Source: Camellia lanceoleosa
Lineage: Eukaryota; Streptophyta; Magnoliopsida; Ericales; Theaceae
DNA: 64,000 bases
NCBI GenBank assembly: GCA_025200525.1
Contig: CM045758.1
Coordinates: 60,328,649-60,392,648, forward strand
Direction: 5' to 3'
Below the pieces are notes generated by a model that saw only the letters and a program-made list of their open reading frames with translations, had not been told where the DNA came from and ran no database searches. The first letter of the stretch is position 1. Each line of letters begins with the position of its first letter. This document shows, piece by piece, positions 1 to 12,540 of this stretch. Position numbers and translations under genes: made by a program.

Positions 1-2964
1 TTTAATATTGGAGAGAAATCAAATGTCAACAACTTTATGTTTTGTATGGAATGTAAGTGGTGTGCAATCAAGGAGTGTTGAGTTGAGATCAATAGATTTA
101 CACTTTGGGATGGTTGGTAGCTAGTTAGAATGTAGGGAACAAGGATAGCGTTCAAATGCCTGCTTTGGGAGTGGGATTGTCGTAGTGTTGTGTTTGAGGT
201 GGTATTGTGTGCAAGATGTTTGATGAAATAACAATATGGGCATTTGGGATAGCAAACAAATGTTGGGTAGCTTGCTTGTGAAGACAAGCAGGGGAGAGAA
301 TACTAGGTCAGAGCCGACACTCCAAAGATGGAAGGTATGGGGTGGGTTAGGTTGGGTTTAAACTATTTAAATAACTATTTCAAAAGTGTTTTTTTTTTTA
401 ATTTTTTAATTTTTAATTTTTAAACTTCTTATGGACTTGAAAGAATTATTATATATTTTATGTAGGAAAATGCATAATATCCTTGTGTTGGCGTCCCAAA
501 TCTGATGAAGACCAAGAAGCATCAAGTTTCCACTTAAGGTCAAGATTTCTCATTTGAAACCCAATAGCAGCTTCTTTCAATCTTCCCATTGTAAGGAATA
601 ATACCATCTGCAATTTATTTCAACATGTTGTTGACATCTGATATGTGTTTCTGCTCCAATTGTGACAAAATCATTTTCAAACTTTCTCACTTTACCCTTT
701 CAACCATCAAAAACTCTCATAGTAAATCTTTGTTAAAAAACATGGCAATTATATGTAAACTTTGTAGGGGAAAGCAAGTGCTTATGTTAACATCTAAGGA
801 TCACCTTTGTGAAGGTAGTCAACTAAATGAGTCATAGACGAGGGCATGGAAGATCCATTTGCAATGCTATAGATATCCAGAATTTTCAACTCCACCATGG
901 CTGTATTGGACCAATTTTTAAAGAGTTCACTTCTTTAATGAAAATTGAGATCAGTAGACAAATGATAGGGATCTTGTTTGGTGTGTGGGTTGCATGTGCA
1001 TTAGAGAGAGACATAGAGCTGAAAAGTTTGAGAAGTTTTGTTTGGGCTAGCGTTGCAAATGAAGGTTAATTGATAGCTGACACAGACAACATACCAGAAA
1101 GAAAGTTCGGCTTTGCCATATTTCAGCTTACAGAATGAAGCTGCAAATATTATATTCTGAGTGCTAATCGCATCCTCCTAAGTCCAAAATATTGACAGTA
1201 TGTTCTAAAGTCATTTTTTTTTCTTGTTTAGAGAAGTGATGCTAGTTTATAATATGTGAGCCTTTTAAATGTTGCTAAAGCACAACCTTTAAGATGCATA
1301 TTTGGGTAATACAGATGATATTGATACGTGTTTTTGTTGACTCTTGTACTTGTTTCCGTATGACTTTTGTCGTAGTGATGAAAGTTTTCCCTTTTGAACC
1401 TTAAGAATTTTAATGTATGTCTGATTATGAGTTTTGATTGATCTGATTGAGAAAATGTACATAAGTCAGTGCTTACTTCTCTAATAGTTTTACTGGGACT
1501 CTGAAATTCAAGGCAAGTTAACCTCTGTAGTATACATGTTTTTTTTAAATGTCTTTTATTCACTGCAGAATGGAAAGCTATTGCAAAGCATATAGTCCCA
1601 TACTGTTGCTGTTGTGTGTCTTAACTGGGAGGAAGATGGAACAAAGAATGGAGTATGCATTTCCTTAAGTTTTGTCCATATGGCTTTTGTAGAGCATGTA
1701 ACCATTATGTATACATAAAGTAATAATGCATTTTTATTATCTACTTACAGTATAAACATTTTACAAAAAAAATTGAACTGATTTGTTCCTGTAAGATTTT
1801 GTAGGATTTGGCCTTAATTGATGGAAGTTCATGGAACCTTAAGATCAGAGAAAGGAACTTTAATGTAGAAATTTATTACATCAGCTTTTAGATAATTACA
1901 GTCAATTGAGCCTTCTAATTGTTTGTTGGAAAATTAAGATTGTTTAAACTGCTGCTTGTTGTGATGAGAATCATGAGATATCAACTACGCAAGGTGGCTT
2001 GGCTTCCTAAAACAAATTAAATTGGCATTCTCATTCCCTTTGTCTGTAGCTTTTTGTCCTGAATGCATTTTGATTGCTCTCCTACTCACAGGTAATATGG
2101 TAGTCAATTTGAGAGAACAAACGAAAAGTGTTTTTACAATTGACAAAATACATGAAAAACTTAATTCGAGTTTACATATATGAGTTTTAGCATTCTCATG
2201 TCTCTATTCCCTTTCCATTATGTACCATTCCAATTTTTTGGGCAAGTGTGCCATTCTATTGGCTAATGCTCTGGAAATATAGCTTTTATTTAAGTTTCAT
2301 GAGTGGAGATACATGATAATATCTGTCTTAATTTCTTGGCAGATTGAATGATCATGTGCCATAGGGTTTTATTGAATATTTTCTTTATATTTGGTGTCAT
2401 TTATTCAATAGCATTTATGAAATTCTGAGGTACATGTTGAATTTTTCAGCTTTTTTAAGGCATGGCTAGAAGAAGAATGAGTAAATCTTTTGAAACATGA
2501 GTGGATCTTCTAGCAACTTCTGTAACAAAGGGCTTAGAATTGCTATGATATTGTTCACTTTGAGCCATGGATAATTATTTTTCCAGGAGGGAGGATGACT
2601 GCGATGGTCACGGGGGTAACAGACTCACGTGGAGGAGGAGGCTGCGGCAGTGGCTGGGAGGGAGAGGGGCTGCAGTAGTGGTGGGGAGGAAGGGCGCGGA
2701 GTTGATACAGTGGCAGGGAGGGAGGGGACTGCAATGGTGGTGGGGCTGGTAATTGTTTGGTGGTGTTGGTTAGGAAAATCGTGGGCAAAAGACTTTTTAT
2801 CATATTTTTGACTGAATTGTAAATAAGTTCCTAAGATAAAGACTAGAGAAGAAATTTAAACTTCTCTAAATTTAAATACCAGCGAAACTTCACTAGATTA
2901 ACGTTTGTAGACTAGGACCAATTGAGCTAAGAAACTTCATTCTATTTCTACTTCATCATCTTGA
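1..2964. other. Intergenic DNA, no gene recognised
   Basis: I recognise no gene here. The DNA is AT-rich with short poly-T tracts. A 49-codon minus-strand reading frame (607 down to 458) follows an intron-like pyrimidine/AG junction but matches no family I know. A proline-rich minus-strand frame at 2555..2803 is only the complement of a GGAGG-type low-complexity patch at about 2625..2745 and is probably not coding. Confidence 0.35.
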
Positions 2965-4435
2965 TGTTGGATTTTGGTCTCGACAAACTAGTTCTTTAAA
3001 AAACTTAGAATTTGAGGTGTTGACACCCTTAAAATTACCAAACGGTGTCGGATTAGCAAAAAACTTGGCACACACGATTGCCTAGACACAAGAGACTTGT
3101 GGGAGAAGACGAGACTCGAATCGGGGTGCACGGTTTGGGGGTTAGAGCCAGATTTCGATCTCAGCAAATTAGTTCCTTAAAAAACTTAGAATTCAAGGTG
3201 TTGATGCCCCAAAATTACCATACAGCGTCGGATTAACACGAAACTTAGCACATACGACCGCTTAGGCAAGAGAGACTTGTGGGAGAAGACGGGATTCGAA
3301 TCGGATTTCTGGTTTGGGAATTAGAGCCGGATTTCGGTCTCGGCAAACTAGTTCCCTAAGAAACTTAGAGAGTTTGAGGTATTGATGCCCTGAAATAGTC
3401 AAACGGCGTAGGATTAGCACGAAACTTAGCACACACGACCGCCTAGGCAAGAGAGACTTGTGGGAGAAGACGAGACTCAAATCGGATTTCTAGTTTGGGA
3501 GTTATAGCTGGATTTCGGTCTTGACAAATTAGTTTCTTAAAAAAAAATCTAGAATTCGAGATGTTGACGCTCCAAAATCACCCAATGGCGTCGGGTTAGC
3601 ACAAAACTTGGCACACACAACTGCATAGACATGAGAGACTTGTGGGAGAAGATGGAACTCGAATCGAATTTTCGGTTTGGGAGTTAGTCAGATTTTGGTC
3701 TTGGCAAACTAGTTTCTTAAAAAACTTAGAATTTGAGATGTTGATGCGCAAAAATCACCAAATGGCGTTGGATTAGTATGAAACTTAGCACACACGACCA
3801 CCTAGGCATAAGAGACTTGTGGGAGAAGACAAGACTCGAATCGGGTTCTTGGTTTGAGAGTTAGAGCCAGATTTTGGTTTCGGCGAACTAATTCTTTAAG
3901 AAACTTAGAATTTGAGGTGTTGATGCCCCAAAAACACCAAATGAAGTCGGATTAGCACGAAACTTAGCACACACGACCGCCTAAGTACGAGAGACGTGGG
4001 AGAAGACGAGACTCTAATCGGGTTCTCGGTTTAGGAGTTAGAGCCGGATTTCAGTCTCGGCGAACTATTTCCTTAAAAAACTTAAAATTCAAGGTGTTGA
4101 CGCCTTAAAATCATCAAACGGTGTTGGATTAGCACGAAACTTGGCATATACGACCGCCTAGGCACAAGAGACTTGTAGGAGAAGACAAGACTCGAATTGG
4201 GTTACCGACTTGGGAGTTAGAGCTGGATTTCGGTTTCGGCAAATTAGTTCCTTAAGAAACTTGAAATTCAAGGTGTTTATGTTCCAAAATTAGCAAACGG
4301 CGTCGGATTAGCACGAAACTTCACACACACGACCACTTCGGCATGAGAGACTTGTGGGAGAAGATGAGACTCGAATTGGGTTCCTGGTTTGAGAGTTAGA
4401 ATCGAATTTCGGTCTGGGCAAATTTGTTTACTTAA
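2965..4435. repeat. Tandem array of eight ~180-bp monomers
   Basis: The landmark word 'agagacttgtgggagaag' or a close variant recurs at about 3091, 3271, 3452, 3633, 3811, 3990, 4167 and 4346, a spacing of 177-181 bp. Each monomer also carries 'gtcggattagcacgaaact', 'cacacgaccgcctaggca' and 'gatttcggtctcggcaa' in the same order. The copies differ by scattered substitutions and a few small indels, so this is an old tandem array and not a recent duplication. The unit length is typical of plant satellites. I cannot tell whether the family is centromeric, subtelomeric or derived from a retroelement untranslated region. Confidence 0.9.
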
Positions 4436-4804
4436 TTATCTTTGTAATTGTATAGTTGTTAAATTTTTATGTTTTTTTTGCTTCTTGTGGAATGCATGTC
4501 CGTGAAGAATACGACTAACTTTTATTTTTGTTACCCACGGAGAATGATGGGAAAAACTTTTATTTTTGGTTTATATTATTTTGGATTCTGAACAATATTA
4601 TGTACTTAAACATTATATACGTATTATGCAACATTATGTAGTGGGGTAATTTGCTGATGTTTAGTTATGAATGCAAGAATATTTTTATTATGGTGAAATT
4701 GTTATTTCTATACAGGAATTTTTATATTATTATGCAATTATTGATTTTTTTTTATTTAATACAGGTGATTTTAATATTTTTAATAATTTTATTGTGGTTT
4801 TTTT

Positions 4805-5279
4805 TTTTTTTTTGGTGCGATGGCATTGTACTGTTGCAAAAACATTAGACATAAAACGTAATTTTTTTGGCGACATAGGCAATACCATCGCAAAATAGTT
4901 TTTGGCAACAGAGATAATGTCGTCTCACAAAAAAAAAAAAAAAAAAAAAATTTCGCAACAGCTTCTTTTGCCGTCTCAAATAAAAGTTTTAGCAACGGTA
5001 GAAGCATTGTCGTCAGAAAAAAAGGTCTCATTTTTTACATATTATAGGCGATAGTAAAACGCCGTCGCGAAAGCCAATATTTGCCGTTGCAAAAAAAAGG
5101 CAACGACGACATGTCATCGCTAAAACTTTTTTGCAATATCCTTTGTTGTGACCCCTTGTTGTGACCCCTTCTTTGCTGTTGCTAAAAGGCATTTACCGTC
5201 ACTAAAAGTTTTTTGAGACGGCATTAGGTGTATTAGCGACAGTATTTTGTTATCACAAAAAATTCAAATTTTTGTAGTG
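4805..5279. mobile_element. CACTA-type DNA transposon terminus (fragment)
   Basis: The segment is made of short degenerate motifs such as 'cgccgtcgcgaaa', 'gccgttgcaaaa' and 'gtcatcgctaaaa' in both orientations. Such subterminal repeats are typical of plant En/Spm (CACTA) elements. It ends at 5271..5279 with 'tttgtagtg', the reverse complement of the CACTACAAA terminus. I found no matching start terminus, so this is probably a truncated end. A-rich runs interrupt it at about 4927..4950. Confidence 0.6.
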
Positions 5280-5394
5280 CTTGATAATTTTTCTCATGGC
5301 AAATTCGGGCACTAAGAAAAAAAAAAAAAAAGAAAAAAAAAAGAGATAATAAAGTAAGGAAATTGCGAATGTTGGGACTTGACAGGCAAAAGTG

Positions 5395-5950
5395 CAATAG
5401 AAATAGAATAAGGTTCTTTACTATTCCTTTAGCAAGAAAGTTGTTGGTCATGTGAAGAAGGATTGTCTCAAGTATCATTGGTAGCTTGCAAAGAAATGTG
5501 ACAATTTTTATTTTTTGTTTGTTGTGAATTTAATTTAGCTAAAGTACCAATCCACACTTGGTGAATAGACATGGGAACTACTATTCACATTAGTGTTATT
5601 ATACAGAGTTGCTTAAGGAGTTGTCTGTCCAGTGAATGCTAAAAAGTTCATTTACATGGAAGATGATAATAAAGTATTTGTTGAGGCAATTAAAGTTTAT
5701 AGATTAAATTAGAATCTGATTTTAACTTTAATTTAGATGAGACTGTTTGTATGTCGCAATTTAGACGGATTTTGATTTCTTTTTCCTGTTTGAACAAATC
5801 CAGTTATACTTGTTCATTTGGAAAAGAAAGATTATTTTTCAAAATTCAAATTTTATTAGTAATGATTATTTGATTGATAATCTCTATAGGTTAGACTTAG
5901 ATGCTTCTCACTTAAAGTAAAGTTGACCTATGCGGCCTAAGTGGGAGATA
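5395..5950 (+). pseudogene. Ty1/copia gag-protease remnant (copia-X)
   Basis: Frame-shifted and stop-ridden translation still shows a nucleocapsid knuckle core G-H-V-K-K-D-C at about 5446..5466, with the first two cysteines lost. It also shows the segment after the protease that begins K-F-I-Y-M and contains V-E-A-I at about 5646..5700. That order (knuckle, protease, pre-integrase) is standard for plant copia elements. Integrase, reverse transcriptase and RNase H are missing: a purine tract 'gtgggagata' (5941..5950) and an LTR-like sequence follow directly. The copy is therefore internally deleted and inactive. Confidence 0.6.
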
Positions 5951-6308
5951 TGAAGGAATTTTCTGTAGGTGGGCCTACATAGATCAAATAATTATATATT
6001 ATATACTGTTAAATAAAGTATAAGTGGCGTTGGTTAGTCCCATTAAATTATGATACATACAGAAACATGACTGGGTCATTGATACATTTCTAATAGCACA
6101 TAATTTTTTGTCATGATAGGTGCACTAAAGAAATATGGGCTAAACTATGTGTGTAGAGACCAGTTTAAGGCCACTTATAATTCCATTATTTATGATGGGC
6201 TAATATGGAATTGGGGCTTTATAAATATGTGGTTGAGATCCTCACTCCAATCCTAGCCTCCATTTCATATTTTTCCATCGGTGTGTGAGAGAAACAGGAG
6301 TAGGGTTA
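5951..6308 (+). mobile_element. 3' LTR of copia-X, left part
   Basis: The LTR-like sequence starts with TG straight after the purine-rich tract at 5941..5950 and contains a TATA-like 'tttataaatatg' near 6220..6231. Its last 65 bp (6243..6307) are repeated at 11668..11732. The LTR is therefore interrupted after 6308 by copia-Y and continues near 11584. The assignment rests on position and the split repeat, because the partner 5' LTR is not in the window. Confidence 0.5.
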
Positions 6309-6520
6309 TGTTAGAAATGGTTGGAAAAATTCTACATAAAACTAGAATTTTTTCCTAAGTTTGGTTTATTTTTTAAGTGGGCCCCGTGCGTCGATTTTCG
6401 CGGGTCAAAATGGTAACGCGTTCTATGCCGCGTTGTGATTCACGTGGTATATTTGGTTGTTTAAAACCATTATCGAGTGAATGGAAAATTGAAACCAAAG
6501 TGTGTTCAAAATCTTCCTTA
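6309..6520 (+). repeat. LTR-like left end of copia-Y
   Basis: This stretch aligns with 10324..10530 over about 200 bp with scattered substitutions. It includes the shared words 'ctagaattttttcctaagtt', 'gtgggccccgtgcg' and 'gccgcgttgtgattcacgtg'. After about 6520 the two copies diverge, so the left LTR is truncated or replaced. Confidence 0.65.
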
Positions 6521-8040
6521 AGGAGTTGGATTTCAACTAAAATTGGTTTCATTGAAAAATAGTGAGTGGTTTGCAAGAAAATCAAATTTTCGTAACGGTC
6601 GACGAATTTGGATAGCACTGGAGTGTTTTCTAAATAACTTAAAATCTAAAAAAGCTATTCCATTTCCGAAACATCTTCTAGAAACTAGATTAAATTTTCT
6701 ACGAACCATAGGATGGCCGAGTCCGGTGAAAAATCTAAAATAGTCCTTTCATTCTAATCCTTATGTGATATTGAATTTAGAAATTTTGTTGCGCATGGGT
6801 GTTCTTGTGTTCATGAATATGCTTGTTAGTTTATGATCATGTCTTGGTATGATATTGCATGTGTTATGGTTATGTTCCTTATCTTCTTCATTTTAATGAT
6901 GCTCATGCTTATATGGATATTACTATCTTGTTGAGTTGTTCTAACTTGACTTAAAACATTGATCCAAACATAAAACTTAATTGGGATGGTATTTGGTTTT
7001 CGATCACTTGAATAATGAAGAGATGATAATGTGTTATGTATGGAGTGATGGGATGTGCTCCCTAATTGAAGTTTAAGTCTTGTGCAAGCGGTTGTCGCGA
7101 AAACCCTAGAATGAAACGGACGTATTCGGACTCTTTGCGATGGTTTGATTGGTGAGATAAGGTTGGGTCCGGATGGGACATTCAGGATGATAAAATTTTT
7201 TGGAAGGATAAGGTTGGATTCAGGAGATAAAACCTTTTTCTTTTCGCTGTGTCTTTTGAGTCCCTGCGGTTGGCGCTACGCGGTATATAACCGTTGGTAG
7301 GCATCCGAGGTTAGTTCTGCAACAAAGCAACAAAATGGGGAGTTACGAATAGTCCGGTGTCCAATTCTTGCGGTTGGGAGGATGAAATCTCTTTAGGGGA
7401 TTTCTAGAATACTAACCACTAACATTATAACCTTGTTATCTATTTGAATGACATGTTCCTTCTCTCTATTATTGAAATTACTGTTATTGACTGGAATATC
7501 ATGCTTCAGTACTTGTTTGCCATAAAAATGATGGTGTATTGGAATGGGAAAAAGGGATGGAGTGTGTGTGCGTTTACTAGGCATTCAAAGCTCATGGCGT
7601 TTCATGCCAGGTATTGAAGACTATTAGACCGGTCGAAGGTAAAGCTGAAAGTATTTGAGGACGTACGGCTACCCTAGGAGGATTAGAAACTAGTTTGAAA
7701 ACGTGTTTTGAGATTGTAAGTGATAGATCCCATGTTGTATTTAAGACATGATTTTGTAACTTGTATATATATAACATTTGTAACCTATCCTTATACTCCG
7801 TCAACTCATGTAGGCCTTGTGTTAATACCTTGTCAAGATCTGTCAAAAGGGTAGCTTTGCTATATAAGGTGGTTGGACTTTGAAGGGAGGCTATTTTGAC
7901 TCTTCCGACCTTCCTGGGATCTTGCTTGGTTATTAGCCAAATGACTCATTAGTGACGCTTCCTACTCTTGTAACCTTAGATAAACCCTGTATTTATTGGT
8001 TAATATATTATCTGATGTTCTCGATTTTTGGGGCGTCACA
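6521..8040. other. Unclassified sequence between the copia-Y left end and its pol remnant
   Basis: I see no coding region. The segment ends with 'ttggggcgtcaca' (8028..8040), immediately before copia integrase coding sequence resumes at 8041. An ending GGGGCGTCACA is often seen at the right end of plant gypsy LTRs, so part of the segment may be a solo LTR that inserted into copia-Y. I could not find its left boundary or a duplicated target. Confidence 0.3.
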
Positions 8041-9735
8041 ATATTGTTATGTTTATTTACTTAGAAGTAAAGATGAATCCTTAGAAATGTTTAAACTCTA
8101 CAAAACAGAAGTTGAAAATTAACTTGGTAAAACCATTAAAATGGTTAGAAGTGATAGGGGTGGTGAATATGATGCACCATTAAATGAATTTTGTGCACAA
8201 CATGACATTATTCATTAAACTACAGCACCTCATTCTCCACAGCAAAATGGAATTGCTGAAAGGAAGAATAGAACCCTAAAAGAAATGATTATGTTCAGAA
8301 TAGTAGTGCATATCGGTTTCTGACTTATAAATCAGAAATACTTGATATAAATGTGAACACTATTATAGAGTTAAGAAATGTTGTGTTTTTTGAACATGTC
8401 TTTCCTTAAAAGAAAGGACAGGAATTAAGTTCATAGAAAAGAACTTATGATTGTACACAAAGTCAAGAGACTAATGACAATCAAACACAAGAGACTAGTA
8501 ATGGTTTTGACCAATATGATTTAACTGATGATGAACCAAGAAGAAGTAAGAGAGCGAGAACATCAAAATCATTTAGTCCAGATTTCTTAACATACCTGTT
8601 AGAAAATGAACCTCAAAGCTTTAAGGAAGTGATGACAGGTCCTGAAACACCTTTGTGAAAAGAGGCTGTTAATAATGAAATTGAATCCATTATGCAAAAT
8701 CATACTTGGGAATTGGTGGATTTTCCACTAGGTTCTAAACCTCTTGAATATAAATGAATATTCAAGAGAAAAATGAAAGTAGATGGTTCAATTGACAAGT
8801 ATAAAGAAAGACTTGTAGTTAAAGGTTACAGATAAAAGGAAGGTCTGGAGTATTTTGACACACATTCCCCTGTGACAAGAATAACATCCATTCGCATGTT
8901 TATTGCTATAGCAGTGTTGTTTAATTTAGAAATACATCAAATAGATGTTAAGACAGCTTTCTTAAACGATGATTTAAATAAAAATGATATGAATGTAGCA
9001 AGAACACTTGTAGACATTAGTCTTTATTTATCGAAAAATAAAGGTGATGCGGCGTCTCAGTTAAAACACTCCAAAATCATTGGAAGCCTAATATATCTAA
9101 TGAATTGTACTCGCCTTGATATAGCTTATGCTATCAGTAAATTGAGTAGGTACACTAGTAACCCCAGAGAAGACCATTGGAAGGCGATCATTCGGGTTCT
9201 TAGATATCTAAGATTCATCCATGATCATGGTTTGAACTTTACTCGATATCCAGCAGTACTTAAAGGTTATTGTGATGCAAATTGGATATCGGATACTAAA
9301 GATTCAAAATCCACAAGTGGATATGTCTTTACTCTGGGAGACGCTGCTGTTTCTTGAAAATCTACGAAACAAACATGCATTGCTCGATTCACAATGGAAT
9401 CCGAGTTCATTGCTTTAGACAAAGCAGGAGAAGAAGCAGAATGGCTTCGTCACTTCTTAGAAGACATTCCAATGTGTCCAAAACCTGTGCTAGTTATTTG
9501 CATTCATTATGATAGTCAATCTGCAATATGCAGGGCACAGAATCACATGTATAATGGTAAGTCACGACATATTCGTCGTCGACATAATACCGTAAGGCAA
9601 TTGTTGTCAAATGGAATAATCTCAATAGATTATATAAAATCTAAAGAGAATATTGCGGATCCGTTAACAAAAGGTTTGACAAAAGAGCTAGTGTATAGTT
9701 CATCGAAGGGGATGGGTTTAAAGCCTATTACATAA
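8041..9735 (+). pseudogene. copia-Y pol remnant (integrase, RT, RNase H)
   Basis: The integrase core begins Y-V-Y-L-L-R-S-K-D-E-S and includes R-S-D-R-G-G-E-Y and P-Q-Q-N-G-I-A-E-R-K-N (about 8050..8290), interrupted by stops. Reverse transcriptase starts near 8651 and keeps F-D-T-H-S-P-V and [12 protein letters not shown] (to about 8970). It then jumps to the thumb region [10 protein letters not shown], so the palm with its catalytic Y-V-D-D box is deleted. RNase H is nearly complete, with the Y-C-D-A-N-W, E-S-E-F-I-A-L, H-Y-D-S-Q-S-A and S-R-H-I-R-R-R-H motifs, and ends at 9735 after one in-frame stop near 9355. The product cannot be active. Confidence 0.85.
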
Positions 9736-10323
9736 GAGTCTTCATAATGGTAACCTTGCTTATAGAACTGGAGATCTCAAGAATTAAGTTCAAAGGGACA
9801 ACTAAGTTATGTGTGGCTCGCCAGAAATCACCAAGGGATTAAAATTCCCTACCCATTCCTATGGTGAGAGTGATATCTAAGGATAAGCTTTGCTTTTAAT
9901 GATTACTTATATCTTGATTTAGGTATAAAAATCAAGACAAGTATAAAGAGATACTTACAATAAGAATCACCTATATGAGTGTCGAACTGGGGCCGGATCT
10001 ATGAGAATGAAAGAGGCTAAATTCTCTAGAAACACTTATGAAAATCAGGAGCGTTCAAGGCCAAAATGAACACAACAGTGAGAACCACGATGTGTTAGAA
10101 GATATTTTATGTGAAATCTATTATCTTGGTTTACACAAACGGCTGAACAATTCAAGGCATCGCATTCATTGGTTAGCTAGTAAGTCTGATAGGTTATCAC
10201 TAGGGAAGGTTCAAGGCCGAAAGCTACCTATCCTGATGCAAGATATTTTCGACTTATACTCTTTTGATAAAGTCTGCATATTGTTGCATTTTCGTTGTCA
10301 TCAAATTCCATTAATGTAGGGAA
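9736..10323 (+). other. copia-Y 3' untranslated region and polypurine tract
   Basis: There is no convincing coding sequence between the end of RNase H and the right LTR. The last bases before the LTR are purine-rich ('gtaggga', about 10316..10322), as expected for the plus-strand primer of an LTR retrotransposon. Confidence 0.45.
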
Positions 10324-11583
10324 TTGTTAGAAATGGTTGGAAAAATTTCGGGTAAAACTAGAATTTTTTCCTAAGTTTGGTCTATTTTTTAGGTGGGCCC
10401 CGTGCGCCAATTTTTGCAGGTCAAAATGGTAACGCGTTTTATGCCGCGTTGTGATTCACGTGGTATATTTGGTTGCTCAAAACCATCATCGAGTGAATGG
10501 GAAATTGAAGCCAAAGTGTGCTCCATGAAAATGGAGTTTTGGTTGAAAATCCTTAAAGGTTGAAAAATGGCTTGTCCCACATTGATTTGGTGGGAAGTTT
10601 TGAATGAGTTTATAATGTATGGGATAGGAACTTGGGGTGTGCCCTAAGGAGTACTCAAGTTTTGTAGAGAGGGAGGTTATAGGCAAAATGAGCTAGATCC
10701 ATTGGACCCAAAAATCACCACATGCGCGCGCGCCATCGGTCGGGCGGGCTAAGCGCAGGTGTGTGGTTGGGTTGGGCTTATCCGGCCCAATACTAATCTT
10801 TTTGGGCAAAAAATATTTGAATTTAATTTAATTTTTGGTAAATAAAATTTGTTTGAATTCAAATTAATTTGCACATCTTCAAATTTTGTACAGATTAATT
10901 CAAAACTGTCCAGTTCTCTTCTTGTACAGAATCAATCTGTCCGAAACAGTTCAAATCTGTGCAACAGATTCGGTTATATGTTCAAAATTCAAAAGCAAAT
11001 AGTGCCTTAAACAGATTTGTATCTATTTAATTCAAATTGAACAGGTCCTGTACCTGTTTAATTCAAAATGAAAAGCCACCAATTCATCTATAAATAGATT
11101 AACCTTTATTTGATATTTGATTCACTAAATTCGTCCAAAATAATTTTGCATCTATTCTCTTCATATTGCTGCATTATTTTCTTGTAAGAGAGAGTATAAA
11201 CACTTAGTGTGTTCGTCGTACGGAAAATTTGTAGTGTTGCTATTTTTCGTTGATTGATCATTTTATCTTGGGAGATAGACATTCATATTCTGAAAGCATC
11301 GTGGAGAGGACGAATCTGTCTTAAGGACACAGTGTCGAACACTGGACTTGATCAGATTATTATTCAAAGAAATTAATCAAGTAAGTTAATTATTTTTCCT
11401 GTTTTATTATTTATTTAAATCAGATTTTAATTTTGTTTTTGTAACAAAATAAAATCTATTTTTATTTATTTATTTTATTTTATTTTACTGGTTTGATTTT
11501 TGTTATCAAACAAATTCTCTCATTTCTTTTATTTCTTTTATATTCTGTTTGTTGTTTAGTACACAACATAATTTATTTTTCAA
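10324..11583 (+). repeat. 3' LTR of copia-Y
   Basis: It begins TGTTAG after a purine tract and contains a TATA-like 'tctataaatag' at about 11087..11097. It runs to about 11583, where the flanking copia-X LTR resumes. Its first 200 bp repeat the left end at 6309. The right boundary is inferred from the flanking repeat and not from a matching terminus, so it may be off by tens of bases. Confidence 0.55.
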
Positions 11584-11822
11584 ATGGAAGATAACAATCA
11601 CCAAAAAGTCTACCGTTGGAATTATTTTCATCAATGATATTAGGTACGCAACGGTTATTATTTTCTCCACTCCAATCCTAACTTTCATCTCATATTTTTC
11701 CATCAGTGTGTGAAAGAAACATGAGTAGGGTTCTGGAGTAGAAGATAATAATCACCAAAAAGTCTACCGCTGGAATTATTTTCATCAATGATGTTAGGTA
11801 CGCAACAGTTATTATTTTCTCC
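11584..11822 (+). repeat. Displaced remainder of the copia-X LTR with a ~150-bp tandem duplication
   Basis: The order is B (11584..11667), A' (11668..11732), B' (11733..11822). A' matches 6243..6307 left of copia-Y, and B and B' match each other through 'aatcaccaaaaagtctaccg' and 'taggtacgcaac'. Removing copia-Y gives A-B-A'-B', two tandem units of about 150 bp. This places the copia-Y insertion at the A|B junction. Confidence 0.7.
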
Positions 11823-11910
11823 TCTTAATTTGACTTGAGATCTTGAATTTAGATTTCTATTATAGGATCCAATGACTTGCAGGCTTCAAAAACGTAAATT
11901 GAAAATTGTG

Positions 11911-12540
11911 AAATATCGGAATATTATAGGATCCAATGACTTGCAGGGTTCAAAAACAACAGTATTGACTATTGATCATTAGTTTGGTCTTTTTGATAAG
12001 TGAGCAGCAGATAAATATTTTGAAGTCATTGTATTTGCATTTACTTGGTCTACTTTGATAACTAGACACAGAATACAGATTACTCTTTTATCACTTGATA
12101 CTTGTTAAGTGATTTTTAAAACACTTGATAAAAAATATTGACTCTTAATCAATAAATATCAAATTAAAACACTACATAAATTTATCTAAAAAGAACCGAA
12201 TAATTTTCCCCAATAATGAGCTCATGAAATATCATAATATTATAGGATCCAATGACTTGCGGGCTTCAAAAACAACCGTATTTGACTATTGATCATTAGT
12301 TTGGTCCTTTTGATAAATGAGAAGTAGACAAATATTTTGAAGTCATTGTATTTGCATTCACCTGATCTACTTTGATAATTAGACACAGAATAAAACCGTT
12401 ACTTTACATTATTTATCACTTGATATTTGTTAAGTGATTTTTAAAAAATTTAACAAAATCAATAAATATTAAATTAAAACAGTGTATAAATTTATCTAGA
12501 AAGCACCAAATAATTTTCCCCATTAGTGAGCTCATGAACT
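11911..12540. repeat. Two-copy tandem duplication, period ~326 bp
   Basis: Copy 1 (11911..12236) and copy 2 (12237..12540) both start with 'aatattataggatccaatga' and share 'ttgactattgatcattagtt', 'gaagtcattgtatttgcatt' and 'taattttcccc'. A short third start lies just before, near 11862. There is no coding content. Substitutions between the copies show that the duplication is not recent. Confidence 0.8.

Larger units (their letters stand above)
6309..11583 (+). mobile_element. copia-Y, degraded Ty1/copia element nested in the copia-X LTR
   Basis: Two direct copies of an LTR-like start ('tgttagaaatggttggaaaa') lie at 6309 and 10324, and a sense-strand copia pol remnant (8041..9735) sits between them. 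The left copy matches the right one for only about 200 bp. The primer-binding site, gag and protease cannot be seen. The insertion point is inside the copia-X LTR, because the flanking sequence of 6243..6307 reappears beyond the right end. I found no clear target-site duplication. Confidence 0.6.

Noticed and set aside
2555..2803. Proline-rich reading frame
   Set aside because: It is the complement of a GGAGG-type low-complexity patch with no domain. Overlapping frames on both strands are equally open.
6309..6520. A full 5' LTR for copia-Y of the same length as the 3' LTR
   Set aside because: Similarity stops after about 200 bp, so I claim only an LTR-like left end.
8028..8040. A confirmed solo gypsy LTR ending GGGGCGTCACA
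   Set aside because: No left end or duplicated target could be found, so it is mentioned only as a possibility.
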